A stretch of DNA of 64,000 nt, from assembly GCF_009674685.1 (NCBI RefSeq), contig NZ_WKJI01000002.1, positions 248,001 to 312,000 on the forward strand. The letters run 5' to 3'. The position numbers were made by a program, and so were the translations under genes. How positions within the stretch are numbered: position 1 is the first letter of the stretch; the number at the start of each line of letters is the position of its first letter. Source of the stretch: Pedobacter puniceum. Its GTDB lineage: Bacteria > Bacteroidota > Bacteroidia > Sphingobacteriales > Sphingobacteriaceae. This document shows, piece by piece, positions 57,518 to 64,000 of this stretch. The notes under the pieces were generated by a model. That model did no database searches. It was not told the DNA's origin and saw nothing but the letters and a program-made list of their open reading frames with translations.

Positions 57518-58657
57518 ATGGCAGGTATTTATATCCATATTCCTTTTTGTAAGCAGGCTTGCCATTATTGCGATTTTCATTTTAGCACTTCTTTAAAATA
57601 TAAGGATGAAATGCTGGCGGCTATCCTTAAAGAAATTCAAATACAAAAAAACTACCTTGCACAAGAAAAAATAGAAACCATTTATTTTGGTGGAGGTACG
57701 CCTTCTATACTATCTGAAACAGATTTAAACCACATTTTCCAAAACTTATATCAAACTTTTGAAATAGCAAAAGAAGCAGAAATTACACTAGAGGCTAATC
57801 CGGATGATTTAACCTCATCTAAAATTAAAGCTTTAAAAAACACCCCTATCAACCGTTTTAGTATTGGCGTACAATCTTTTTTTGAGGAAGATTTAAAATG
57901 GATGAACAGGGCGCATGAAGCTAAAGAAAGTGAATATGCCATTAAAACTGCTCAAGATGCTGGTTTTGAAAATATCACTATTGATTTAATTTACGGTTAC
58001 CCTTTGTTAAGCGATGAAAAATGGCTGACTAATATTAACCAAACGCTGGCTTTAGATATTCAACATATTTCTTGTTACAGCATGACGGTTGAGCAAAAAA
58101 CAGCTTTAGCTTCTTTTGTACAAAAAGGGTTGCAGAAACCTATGGATGATAGCCAAAGTGCACAACAGTTTCAAACTTTAATGGCTAAACTAGCAGGACA
58201 GGGCTTTGAGCATTATGAGATTTCTAACTTCGCTAAAAATAAAAGCTACTCTAAACACAATACCAATTATTGGAAAGGTATCAAATATTTAGGTATTGGC
58301 CCATCGGCACACTCTTTTAATGGTGTAAGTAGGCAGTGGAATATCGCTAATAATGCAAAATATACGAGTTCTTTAATGCAAAACTCTATTCCTTTTGAAA
58401 TAGAAGAATTGAGCTTTGCTAACCGTTTTAACGAATATGTTATGACGGCTTTAAGAACCATGTGGGGTATAAATTTGCATGATGTTATCAATAATTTTGG
58501 TTCCGATGCCACAGAAATGTTAAAGCAAAACATAGAAGAATTTGTTAATAAAGAATGGGTAGATTTTGTAGAAAATCATTTCATTTTAACCCCCAATGGC
58601 AAGCTGTATGCAGACCATATTGCTGCCGAACTTTTTATAGAAGACCATGAACTTTAA
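57518..58657 (+). CDS. hemW: Radical SAM heme chaperone HemW (HemN-like)
   Basis: 379 residues. The radical-SAM cluster motif CxxxCxxC is at Cys11, Cys15, Cys18 (CKQACHYCDF). It is followed by YFGGGTPSIL (SAM binding), EANPDDL, RFSIGVQSF and the HYEISNFAKNKSYSKHNTNYW segment typical of HemW/HemN, and a HemN C-terminal domain. The length and the N-terminus without the HemN extension fit HemW, which inserts heme into target proteins, rather than coproporphyrinogen oxidase. A downstream SDR gene overlaps it by 11 bases. Confidence 0.88.
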   Translation: MAGIYIHIPFCKQACHYCDFHFSTSLKYKDEMLAAILKEIQIQKNYLAQEKIETIYFGGGTPSILSETDLNHIFQNLYQTFEIAKEAEITLEANPDDLTSSKIKALKNTPINRFSIGVQSFFEEDLKWMNRAHEAKESEYAIKTAQDAGFENITIDLIYGYPLLSDEKWLTNINQTLALDIQHISCYSMTVEQKTALASFVQKGLQKPMDDSQSAQQFQTLMAKLAGQGFEHYEISNFAKNKSYSKHNTNYWKGIKYLGIGPSAHSFNGVSRQWNIANNAKYTSSLMQNSIPFEIEELSFANRFNEYVMTALRTMWGINLHDVINNFGSDATEMLKQNIEEFVNKEWVDFVENHFILTPNGKLYADHIAAELFIEDHEL

Positions 58658-59441
58658 AAATAAAATTGTTTGGATTACTGGCGCTTCCTCTGGTATAGGA
58701 AAAGCATTAAGTATTATACTTTTTCAGCAAGGTGCTAAGGTTATTTTATCTGCCCGTAGCAGAGAAAAACTGTATGATTTAAAGCAAAAACTAAAAGGCA
58801 ACCCTTTAGATATTCATATCCTACCTTTAGATTTAGAACAAAAAGAAACTTTAAGCCAAAAAGCAGAAGAAGCTTGGAAAATCTATGGTAAAATAGATAT
58901 CCTATTCAACTGCGGAGGGATTAGTCAGCGTTCTTTAGCCTTAGAAACTACCACTGCTACAGAAGAAAAAATCATGAATACCAATTACTGGGGAACGGTT
59001 TTATTAAGTAAGGCAGTAGTAGCCAAAATGGTAAACCAACAAAGCGGGCATATTGTAGTTATTAGTTCTTTGGTAGGGAAATTTGGTACGCAATACAGAA
59101 GTTCTTATTCGGCATCTAAACATGCTTTACATGGCTATTTCGACTCTTTAAGGAATGAAGTTTACCAACATGGTATAGCTATTTCTATTATTTGCCCTGG
59201 CTTTATCCGTACAGATATTACCTTAAACTCTGTTACCGGGGATGGCTCTCTTTACAACAAAATGGATAAAAACCAAGAAGAAGGCTTATCTGCTTTAGAC
59301 TGTGCTACACAAATTTTAAAAGCTGTTGAGGATAAAAAAGAAGAAGTATTAATAGGCAAAAAAGAGAAATTTGGTGTATTGATAAAACGTTTCTTCCCAA
59401 CTTATTTCTCTAAGATGATTAGAAAAAGAGATGTGATTTAA
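58647..59441 (+). CDS. Short-chain dehydrogenase/reductase
   Basis: 264 residues with the classical SDR fold: the nucleotide-binding TGASSGIG (11-18), the NCGGIS strand, catalytic Ser in VISSLVG and the YSASK Tyr/Lys pair, then PGFIRTDI. It is expected to use NAD(P)H on an unknown carbonyl or alcohol substrate. The C-terminal basic segment (KRFFPTYFSKMIRKRD) resembles the membrane-associating tails of DHRS7-like enzymes. Its start overlaps the hemW stop by 11 bases, so the two are co-expressed. Confidence 0.9.
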   Translation: MNFKNKIVWITGASSGIGKALSIILFQQGAKVILSARSREKLYDLKQKLKGNPLDIHILPLDLEQKETLSQKAEEAWKIYGKIDILFNCGGISQRSLALETTTATEEKIMNTNYWGTVLLSKAVVAKMVNQQSGHIVVISSLVGKFGTQYRSSYSASKHALHGYFDSLRNEVYQHGIAISIICPGFIRTDITLNSVTGDGSLYNKMDKNQEEGLSALDCATQILKAVEDKKEEVLIGKKEKFGVLIKRFFPTYFSKMIRKRDVI

Positions 59442-59542
59442 TATTTAAAACACTAACAGTCAATAATTTACAAATGTTTTTCATTTTTTAAAATCCAGTG
59501 TTTGTTTTACAGCGTAAATGCTCCCAAACAAACAAGAAGAAA

Positions 59543-60091
59543 ATGAAAAAAATATTTTTAGCAGCATTTGCCTTAGTAGCTATGGCAACTGCAAATGTAC
59601 AAGCACAAGAAAACCCAATGGTAGGTGGTGCGCCTATGTATGCCTCTAAAGACATTGTAGATAATGCTGTAAATTCTAAAGACCACACTACTTTAGTAGC
59701 TGCAGTAAAAGCTGCTGGTTTAGTAGAAACTTTAAAAGGTAAAGGTCCGTTTACGGTATTTGCACCAACCAATGCAGCTTTCGCAAAATTACCTGCCGGT
59801 ACAGTAGAAACCCTAGTAAAACCAGAAAACAAAGCAAAATTAACCAGCATTTTAACCTACCATGTATTAGCAGGTAAATTTTCTGCTGCTGATGTAGTTA
59901 AAGCTATTAAAGCTGGAAACGGAAAAGCAACTTTTACAACTGTTAATGGTGGTAAATTATATGCTTCTTTAGATGGCGATAAAGTAAAACTTTGGGATGA
60001 AAACAAAGGAACCGCTTATGTTACCATTGCAGATGTTAATCAAAAAAATGGCGTTATCCATGTAATTGATAGCGTAGTATTACCAAAATAA
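59543..60091 (+). CDS. Fasciclin-domain exported protein
   Basis: 182 residues from the ATG at 59543, which begins the signal peptide [22 protein letters not shown]; an in-frame ATG at 59498 would put charged residues in front and is rejected. The mature protein is one FAS1 domain: [43 protein letters not shown] (H1 motif), [10 protein letters not shown] (YH motif) and the final [14 protein letters not shown] (H2). FAS1 proteins mediate adhesion or bind small lipids. It is monocistronic with its own terminator. Confidence 0.9.
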   Translation: MKKIFLAAFALVAMATANVQAQENPMVGGAPMYASKDIVDNAVNSKDHTTLVAAVKAAGLVETLKGKGPFTVFAPTNAAFAKLPAGTVETLVKPENKAKLTSILTYHVLAGKFSAADVVKAIKAGNGKATFTTVNGGKLYASLDGDKVKLWDENKGTAYVTIADVNQKNGVIHVIDSVVLPK

Positions 60092-60114
60092 TTTTTCGTA
60101 ATAGTGATGTGGGT

Positions 60115-60146
60115 AAAAGCCTGGCTGTAATAGCTGGGCTTTTTGG
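60115..60146 (+). terminator. Terminator of the fasciclin gene
   Basis: An 11-bp stem with two G-T pairs, AAAAGCCTGGC (60115-60125) and GCTGGGCTTTT (60133-60143), followed by T. It starts 24 bases after the stop. Confidence 0.75.
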
Positions 60147-60261
60147 TTTTAAAAAGCTTTTTCAGCTTTTGTAATATGACAACAATTTAACCTAAAAACT
60201 TAATAGCTCGCCTTACAAACTTTTAACTTTATCAATCGTTAACAATGAAACATTTGCAGCA

Positions 60262-61359
60262 ATGAGAGGATACGGGTTTTCTAAATTTTCTGAAGAAGAA
60301 TTGCCTAAAGGTGGGTTTGAACAACTGCTTAAGCTTTTTCTTGAACTTCTAAACTATACCGCCGGAGACGCCAACGAAGCTTTGGCTTGGCTTAACGAGT
60401 TGGATAAGCAACACAAGCTTACCAATAACGATTATGGCATGGGCGATTTTATTGAAGACCTCAAAAATAAAGGTTATTTAAGTGACGATGACCCTAAAGG
60501 TGGTTTTAATATTACTGCAAAGACCGAGCAAACCATCAGAAAATCTGCCTTGGAAGAAATTTTTGGGAAGCTTAAAAAATCTGGAAAAGGCAATCACAAT
60601 ACCAGTAGCTCTGGCAGCGGTGAAGAGAAAAATGCCGATAGAAGAGAATATCAATTTGGCGATAGCTTAGATCAGATAGATATGACCAGTTCTATCCATA
60701 ATGCGCAAATCAACCATGGCATCAACGATTTTATGATGACCGAGAAAGATTTAGAAGTAGAGGAAAGAGATTATAAAACTCTTACTTCTACGGTATTGAT
60801 GATAGACATATCACACTCTATGATTTTGTACGGAGAAGACCGTATTACACCAGCAAAAAAAGTAGCTATGGCTTTGGCAGAGCTCATCAGTACCAAATAC
60901 CCAAAAGACACTTTAGATATTGTTGTTTTTGGTAACGATGCATGGCCTATTAGTATTAAAGATTTGCCTTATTTACAGGTTGGTCCTTACCATACTAATA
61001 CTTACGCAGGTTTAGAATTGGCTACCGATATTTTGCGCAGAAGAAAAACACATAATAAACAAATCTTCATGATTACAGACGGGAAACCAACCTGTTTAAA
61101 AGAAGGTTTAAAATATTATAAAAACAGCATTGGACTAGATAGAAAGGTGATTAACAAAACCTTAACCATGGCAGCACAGTGTAAAAAATTAAATATCCCT
61201 ATCACCACTTTTATGATAGCCCGCGACCCTTACTTACAACAGTTTGTAAGACAATTTACAGAAGTAAACGGCGGCAGAGCTTTTTACAGTTCTTTAAAAG
61301 GTTTAGGCGAATACATATTTGAAGATTATATCAAAAACAGAAGAAGAACAGTAAGGTAG
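60262..61359 (+). CDS. VWA-domain protein, partner of a chelatase-like AAA+ ATPase
   Basis: 365 residues. The N-terminal part (1-120) is helical with a Gly/Pro-rich hinge and a Ser/Gly linker (NTSSSGSGEE). The C-terminal half is a von Willebrand factor A domain with the metal-ion site: DISHS (DxSxS), the Thr of HTNTYAG and TDGKP. The layout resembles the BchD/CoxE-type VWA partner of chelatase ATPases. The next gene on the same strand is exactly such an ATPase, 156 bases later. The actual function of these VWA-AAA+ pairs outside metal chelation is not established. Confidence 0.87.
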   Translation: MRGYGFSKFSEEELPKGGFEQLLKLFLELLNYTAGDANEALAWLNELDKQHKLTNNDYGMGDFIEDLKNKGYLSDDDPKGGFNITAKTEQTIRKSALEEIFGKLKKSGKGNHNTSSSGSGEEKNADRREYQFGDSLDQIDMTSSIHNAQINHGINDFMMTEKDLEVEERDYKTLTSTVLMIDISHSMILYGEDRITPAKKVAMALAELISTKYPKDTLDIVVFGNDAWPISIKDLPYLQVGPYHTNTYAGLELATDILRRRKTHNKQIFMITDGKPTCLKEGLKYYKNSIGLDRKVINKTLTMAAQCKKLNIPITTFMIARDPYLQQFVRQFTEVNGGRAFYSSLKGLGEYIFEDYIKNRRRTVR

Positions 61360-61480
61360 ATGGTTGATAGTAATTGGTGGATGGATTAGTTCATTAGTCA
61401 ATAGACTATGGACAATAAGCGATGGTCAATGGTTAATAGATAAAAAACCATGCAAAGCCTAACCAACTAAAACCTAACAA

Positions 61481-61515
61481 ACTGATAACTGATAACTGAT
61501 AACTAGCAACTGATA
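61481..61515 (+). repeat. Tandem 7-base repeat before the AAA+ gene
   Basis: Units of ACTGATA (ACTGATA x3, then ACTAGCA and ACTGATA) run up to the base before the ATG at 61516. Upstream of it (61360-61480) the spacer is made of degenerate TTGATAG/TCAATAG/GGTCAATGG motifs, with no coding signal. Confidence 0.6.
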
Positions 61516-62997
61516 ATGACAACATTAGGAGAACTAAAAAAATCAGGATACAAGAGCAGATCCATTAAGGAAGAGTTAAGAGAGAATCTTATTAAAAGAT
61601 TAAAAAGTAAGGATTTAGGTTTTGAAGGCATCATTGGTTTTGAAGATACCGTTCTGCCTGATTTACAAACGGCTATATTAAGCAGACATAATATTTTGTT
61701 ATTAGGTTTAAGAGGACAAGCAAAAACTCGTATTGCCCGCTTAATGGTTAACCTTTTAGATGAATATGTACCTTATATTGTAGGTTCTGATTTGTATGAC
61801 GACCCATTAAACCCTATCAGCTGGTTTGGTAAACATACCGTAGAGACCATGGGCGATGATACACCTATCGCTTGGTTACACCGTAACGATAGGTATACAG
61901 AAAAATTGGCCACGCCAGATGTTACCGTTGCAGATTTAATTGGTGATGTTGATCCTATTAAAGCTGCTACGCAGAAATTAAATTATTCTGATGAAAGAGT
62001 AATCCATTTCGGACTAATCCCCAGAGCGCATAGAAGCATCTTCGTGATTAATGAATTACCAGATTTACAAGCCCGTATTCAAGTAGCGCTGTTCAATATC
62101 CTTCAAGAAAAAGATATACAGATAAGAGGTTTTAAATTACGCTTACCGCTTGATGTACAGTTTGTATTTACAGCCAACCCAGAGGATTATACCAACCGTG
62201 GTTCTATTGTAACACCTTTAAAAGACCGTATAGAGAGTCAGATTTTAACGCATTATCCTAAATCTGTAGAAATATCAAGAAAAATTACACAGCAGGAAGC
62301 CGCCCTTACAGATGAACAACGTTTAATAGAGGCAGATGGCTTGGTAAAAGATTTGGTAGAGCAAATAGCTTCTGAAGCTAGAAATTCTGAATATATAGAT
62401 AAAAAATCTGGTGTATCGGCTCGCTTAACCATTTCTGCTTATGAGAATTTAATCTCCCATGCAGAAAGAAGAATGCTGCTGAATGATGAAAAATCTACTT
62501 TTGTACGCATTACAGATTTCTTGGGCGTTATACCAGCCATCACCGGAAAAATAGAATTGGTTTACGAAGGAGAGTTGGAAGGCCCAGCAAAAGTGGCTAA
62601 CATCCTAATTGGTAAGGCTATACGTACTTTACTGGCTACCTATTTCCCAGATCCGGAGAAGATGAAAAAATCTAAAACCGGAAATTTATATGCAGAAATC
62701 ATCAATTGGTTTAGTGCGGGTAATACCATCCATATTTTAGACCATTTAACGCAGAAAGAGTACGAAAAACAACTAAACAGCGTTCCTGGATTAAAAGATT
62801 TAGTAAAGAAAATACATCCATCTTTAAGTAAAAACCAACATCTGTTATTGATGGAATTTGTTTTACATGGTTTGGCCGAATTTTCTTTAATTAGCAAAGG
62901 CTTTTTAGAAACTGGTTTTGAGTTTAAAGATATGTTTAACAGCTTATTCACTGCCGAGTTTGAAGACGATGAAGAAGACTATGATGATAATTATTAA
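61516..62997 (+). CDS. Magnesium-chelatase-like AAA+ ATPase
   Basis: 493 residues. The Walker A loop is GLRGQAKT (64-71) and the Walker B region reads IFVINELPDL, with Asn where most AAA+ proteins have Asp; this NELPDL form is known for the VWA-paired subgroup. The ATPase core continues with the sensor-1 region FVFTANPEDYTNRG and the arginine-finger segment PLKDRIESQI, then a helical lid (about 260-330) and an acidic tail (EFEDDEEDYDDNY). It would remodel a target together with the VWA protein encoded upstream. A metallophosphoesterase gene follows after 6 bases. Confidence 0.9.
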   Translation: MTTLGELKKSGYKSRSIKEELRENLIKRLKSKDLGFEGIIGFEDTVLPDLQTAILSRHNILLLGLRGQAKTRIARLMVNLLDEYVPYIVGSDLYDDPLNPISWFGKHTVETMGDDTPIAWLHRNDRYTEKLATPDVTVADLIGDVDPIKAATQKLNYSDERVIHFGLIPRAHRSIFVINELPDLQARIQVALFNILQEKDIQIRGFKLRLPLDVQFVFTANPEDYTNRGSIVTPLKDRIESQILTHYPKSVEISRKITQQEAALTDEQRLIEADGLVKDLVEQIASEARNSEYIDKKSGVSARLTISAYENLISHAERRMLLNDEKSTFVRITDFLGVIPAITGKIELVYEGELEGPAKVANILIGKAIRTLLATYFPDPEKMKKSKTGNLYAEIINWFSAGNTIHILDHLTQKEYEKQLNSVPGLKDLVKKIHPSLSKNQHLLLMEFVLHGLAEFSLISKGFLETGFEFKDMFNSLFTAEFEDDEEDYDDNY

Positions 62998-63003
62998 TAA
63001 CTA

Positions 63004-64000
63004 ATGGGCAGAATAATTTCTCTTACCATCATTTCCATTTTATTAGTGGTTTTTGATGTCTATATCTACAATGCAATTCGTAGTATTTTCCCAAATTGGT
63101 CTACCCAAAAGAAAAAGCGTTTCAGAAATATCTGGTGGGGTTATACCATCGTTTTACTGATTGGCGTTTTCATATCCATATTTTTCAATATCAAATTAGG
63201 TATTCGCTCTGTTACTTTGGTAGCTTTTTTCTTAACCTTCGTCAGTAAGTTTTTCTTTATCCCTATTTTATTGATAGATGATTTTAGAAGGCTCATCATC
63301 TGGTTTAAAAGAAAATCAAATAAAAAAGAAGCTGTTGAAGAAAAAACAGACAACAACATCAGTAGGTCCGAGTTTTTGGTAAAAACTGGTATGGCCGTTG
63401 CAGCTATCCCTTTTGGTACATTAAGTTGGGGCATTGCCTCTGGCGCACATGATTATCGTATCAAAAGGCAAACCTTAATTCTACCAAATTTACCTAAAGC
63501 TTTTGATGGCATTAAAATAGCCCAACTTTCTGATATACACTCGGGTAGTTTTTACAATAAAAAAGCTGTTTTAGGTGGTGTAGAAATGTTGCTGAATGAA
63601 AAACCAGATATTGCTTTCTTCACCGGCGATTTGGTAAATGGTAAAGCTTCAGAAATGCGAGACTATCAGGATATTTTCTCTAAAGTAAAAGCACCTTTAG
63701 GGGTATACTCTTGCTTGGGCAACCATGATTATGGCATGTATGAAAAATGGCCATCCCAAGCTGCACAAGACAAAAACCATCAAGAAATCATCAAAACCCA
63801 CAAAAACATGGGTTGGGATTTATTGATAAACGAGAACCGCAGAATAAAAGTTGGTAATGAAGAGATAGGCATTTTAGGAATAGAAAACTGGGGTGCTGGC
63901 AGGTTTCCAAAATTTGGAAAGATGCAAGAAGCTGTAAAAAATACCGATGACTTAGCGGTTAAATTGCTGCTTTCTCACGACCCGTCACACTGGAAAGCAC
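63004..64000 (+). CDS. Metallophosphoesterase with membrane-anchored N-terminus (3' truncated)
   Basis: A frame from ATG 63004 runs off the window end after 332 codons. The N-terminus has about three membrane helices (ISLTIISILLVVFDVYIY, GYTIVLLIGVFISIFF, and LVAFFLTFVSKFFFI). The calcineurin-like domain starts near residue 168: LSDIHSG (Asp/His metal ligands), FFTGDLVNG, LGNHDYG (Asn-His) and LLSHDPSHW are the standard dimetal motifs. YkuE/YaeI-type proteins of this layout hydrolyse phosphodiesters or UDP-lipid precursors. It lies 6 bases downstream of the AAA+ gene. Confidence 0.88.
   Translation, partial: MGRIISLTIISILLVVFDVYIYNAIRSIFPNWSTQKKKRFRNIWWGYTIVLLIGVFISIFFNIKLGIRSVTLVAFFLTFVSKFFFIPILLIDDFRRLIIWFKRKSNKKEAVEEKTDNNISRSEFLVKTGMAVAAIPFGTLSWGIASGAHDYRIKRQTLILPNLPKAFDGIKIAQLSDIHSGSFYNKKAVLGGVEMLLNEKPDIAFFTGDLVNGKASEMRDYQDIFSKVKAPLGVYSCLGNHDYGMYEKWPSQAAQDKNHQEIIKTHKNMGWDLLINENRRIKVGNEEIGILGIENWGAGRFPKFGKMQEAVKNTDDLAVKLLLSHDPSHWKA

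Noticed and set aside
59498-59542. Earlier ATG for the fasciclin gene
   Set aside because: It adds a charged leader before a complete signal peptide starting at 59543.
61481-61515. CRISPR-like repeat array
   Set aside because: Units of seven bases without spacers and no cas genes nearby.

Overview
The window looks like a chromosomal segment of a Bacteroidota bacterium, most likely Sphingobacteriaceae (Pedobacter-like). The evidence is the low-GC, AT-rich DNA, the absence of Shine-Dalgarno-like leaders, the gldK-gldL-gldM-gldN type IX secretion (T9SS) cluster plus GldB and a PorW/SprE-like lipoprotein, a SusC/SusD pair under an ECF sigma/FecR switch, and candidate promoters of the Bacteroidota TTG-N19/21-TAnnTTTG type. 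The genus is inference. I see no rRNA, tRNA, CRISPR array, insertion sequence or prophage.

Layout. 1-6552: the end of an unknown gene, a ThiF/E1-like plus nitroreductase fusion enzyme (Rv1355c-like), then a 7TM sensor kinase, a receiver-kinase hybrid and two receiver proteins. 6603-12334: a xylose unit (LacI-type regulator divergent from xylB-xylA-sodium/sugar symporter) with a perfect 14-bp palindromic operator just behind a plausible promoter. 12414-20408: housekeeping and envelope genes, including a pair of M16 proteases with complementary half active sites, pgi, a DUF2911 protein, a nested palindromic repeat element, an NTF2-like protein and nadE. 20438-23729: a beta-barrel protein, gldB, a patatin-like lipase and small membrane or lipoprotein genes. 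23890-31029 (minus strand): an apparent ten-gene unit reading M23 peptidase - bactofilin - atpZ - atpI-like - atpB - atpE - atpF - atpH - atpA - atpG. The beta and epsilon subunits are absent from it. 31134-38072: PorW/SprE-like TPR lipoprotein, PBP1A, uvrC. 38121-42882 (minus): gldKLMN. 43161-46595 (minus): an Omp85-like barrel, a DUF4271 membrane protein and hemD. 46596-47134 is the only long gap and holds a small ORF and a GC-richer palindromic repeat. 47135-57354 (minus): ECF sigma - T9SS-secreted eight-repeat protein - FecR anti-sigma - SusC - SusD - lipoprotein - diheme peroxidase. 57518-64000: hemW, an SDR dehydrogenase, a fasciclin protein, a VWA/chelatase-type AAA+ pair, and a truncated metallophosphoesterase.

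How the parts connect. GldK/L/M/N, GldB and PorW/SprE belong to gliding/T9SS. The secreted repeat protein at 54684-56693 carries a T9SS-type C-terminal tail and so would be cargo of that machine. The ECF/FecR/SusCD locus is a nutrient-sensing import system whose operon unusually contains that secreted cargo protein between sigma and anti-sigma genes and ends in a lipoprotein plus MauG/CcpA-type diheme protein. It is my best candidate for a poorly described system. The second candidate is the E1-like/nitroreductase fusion packed with a multi-protein phosphorelay at the left edge. All functional statements rest on motif reading; no database search was run.
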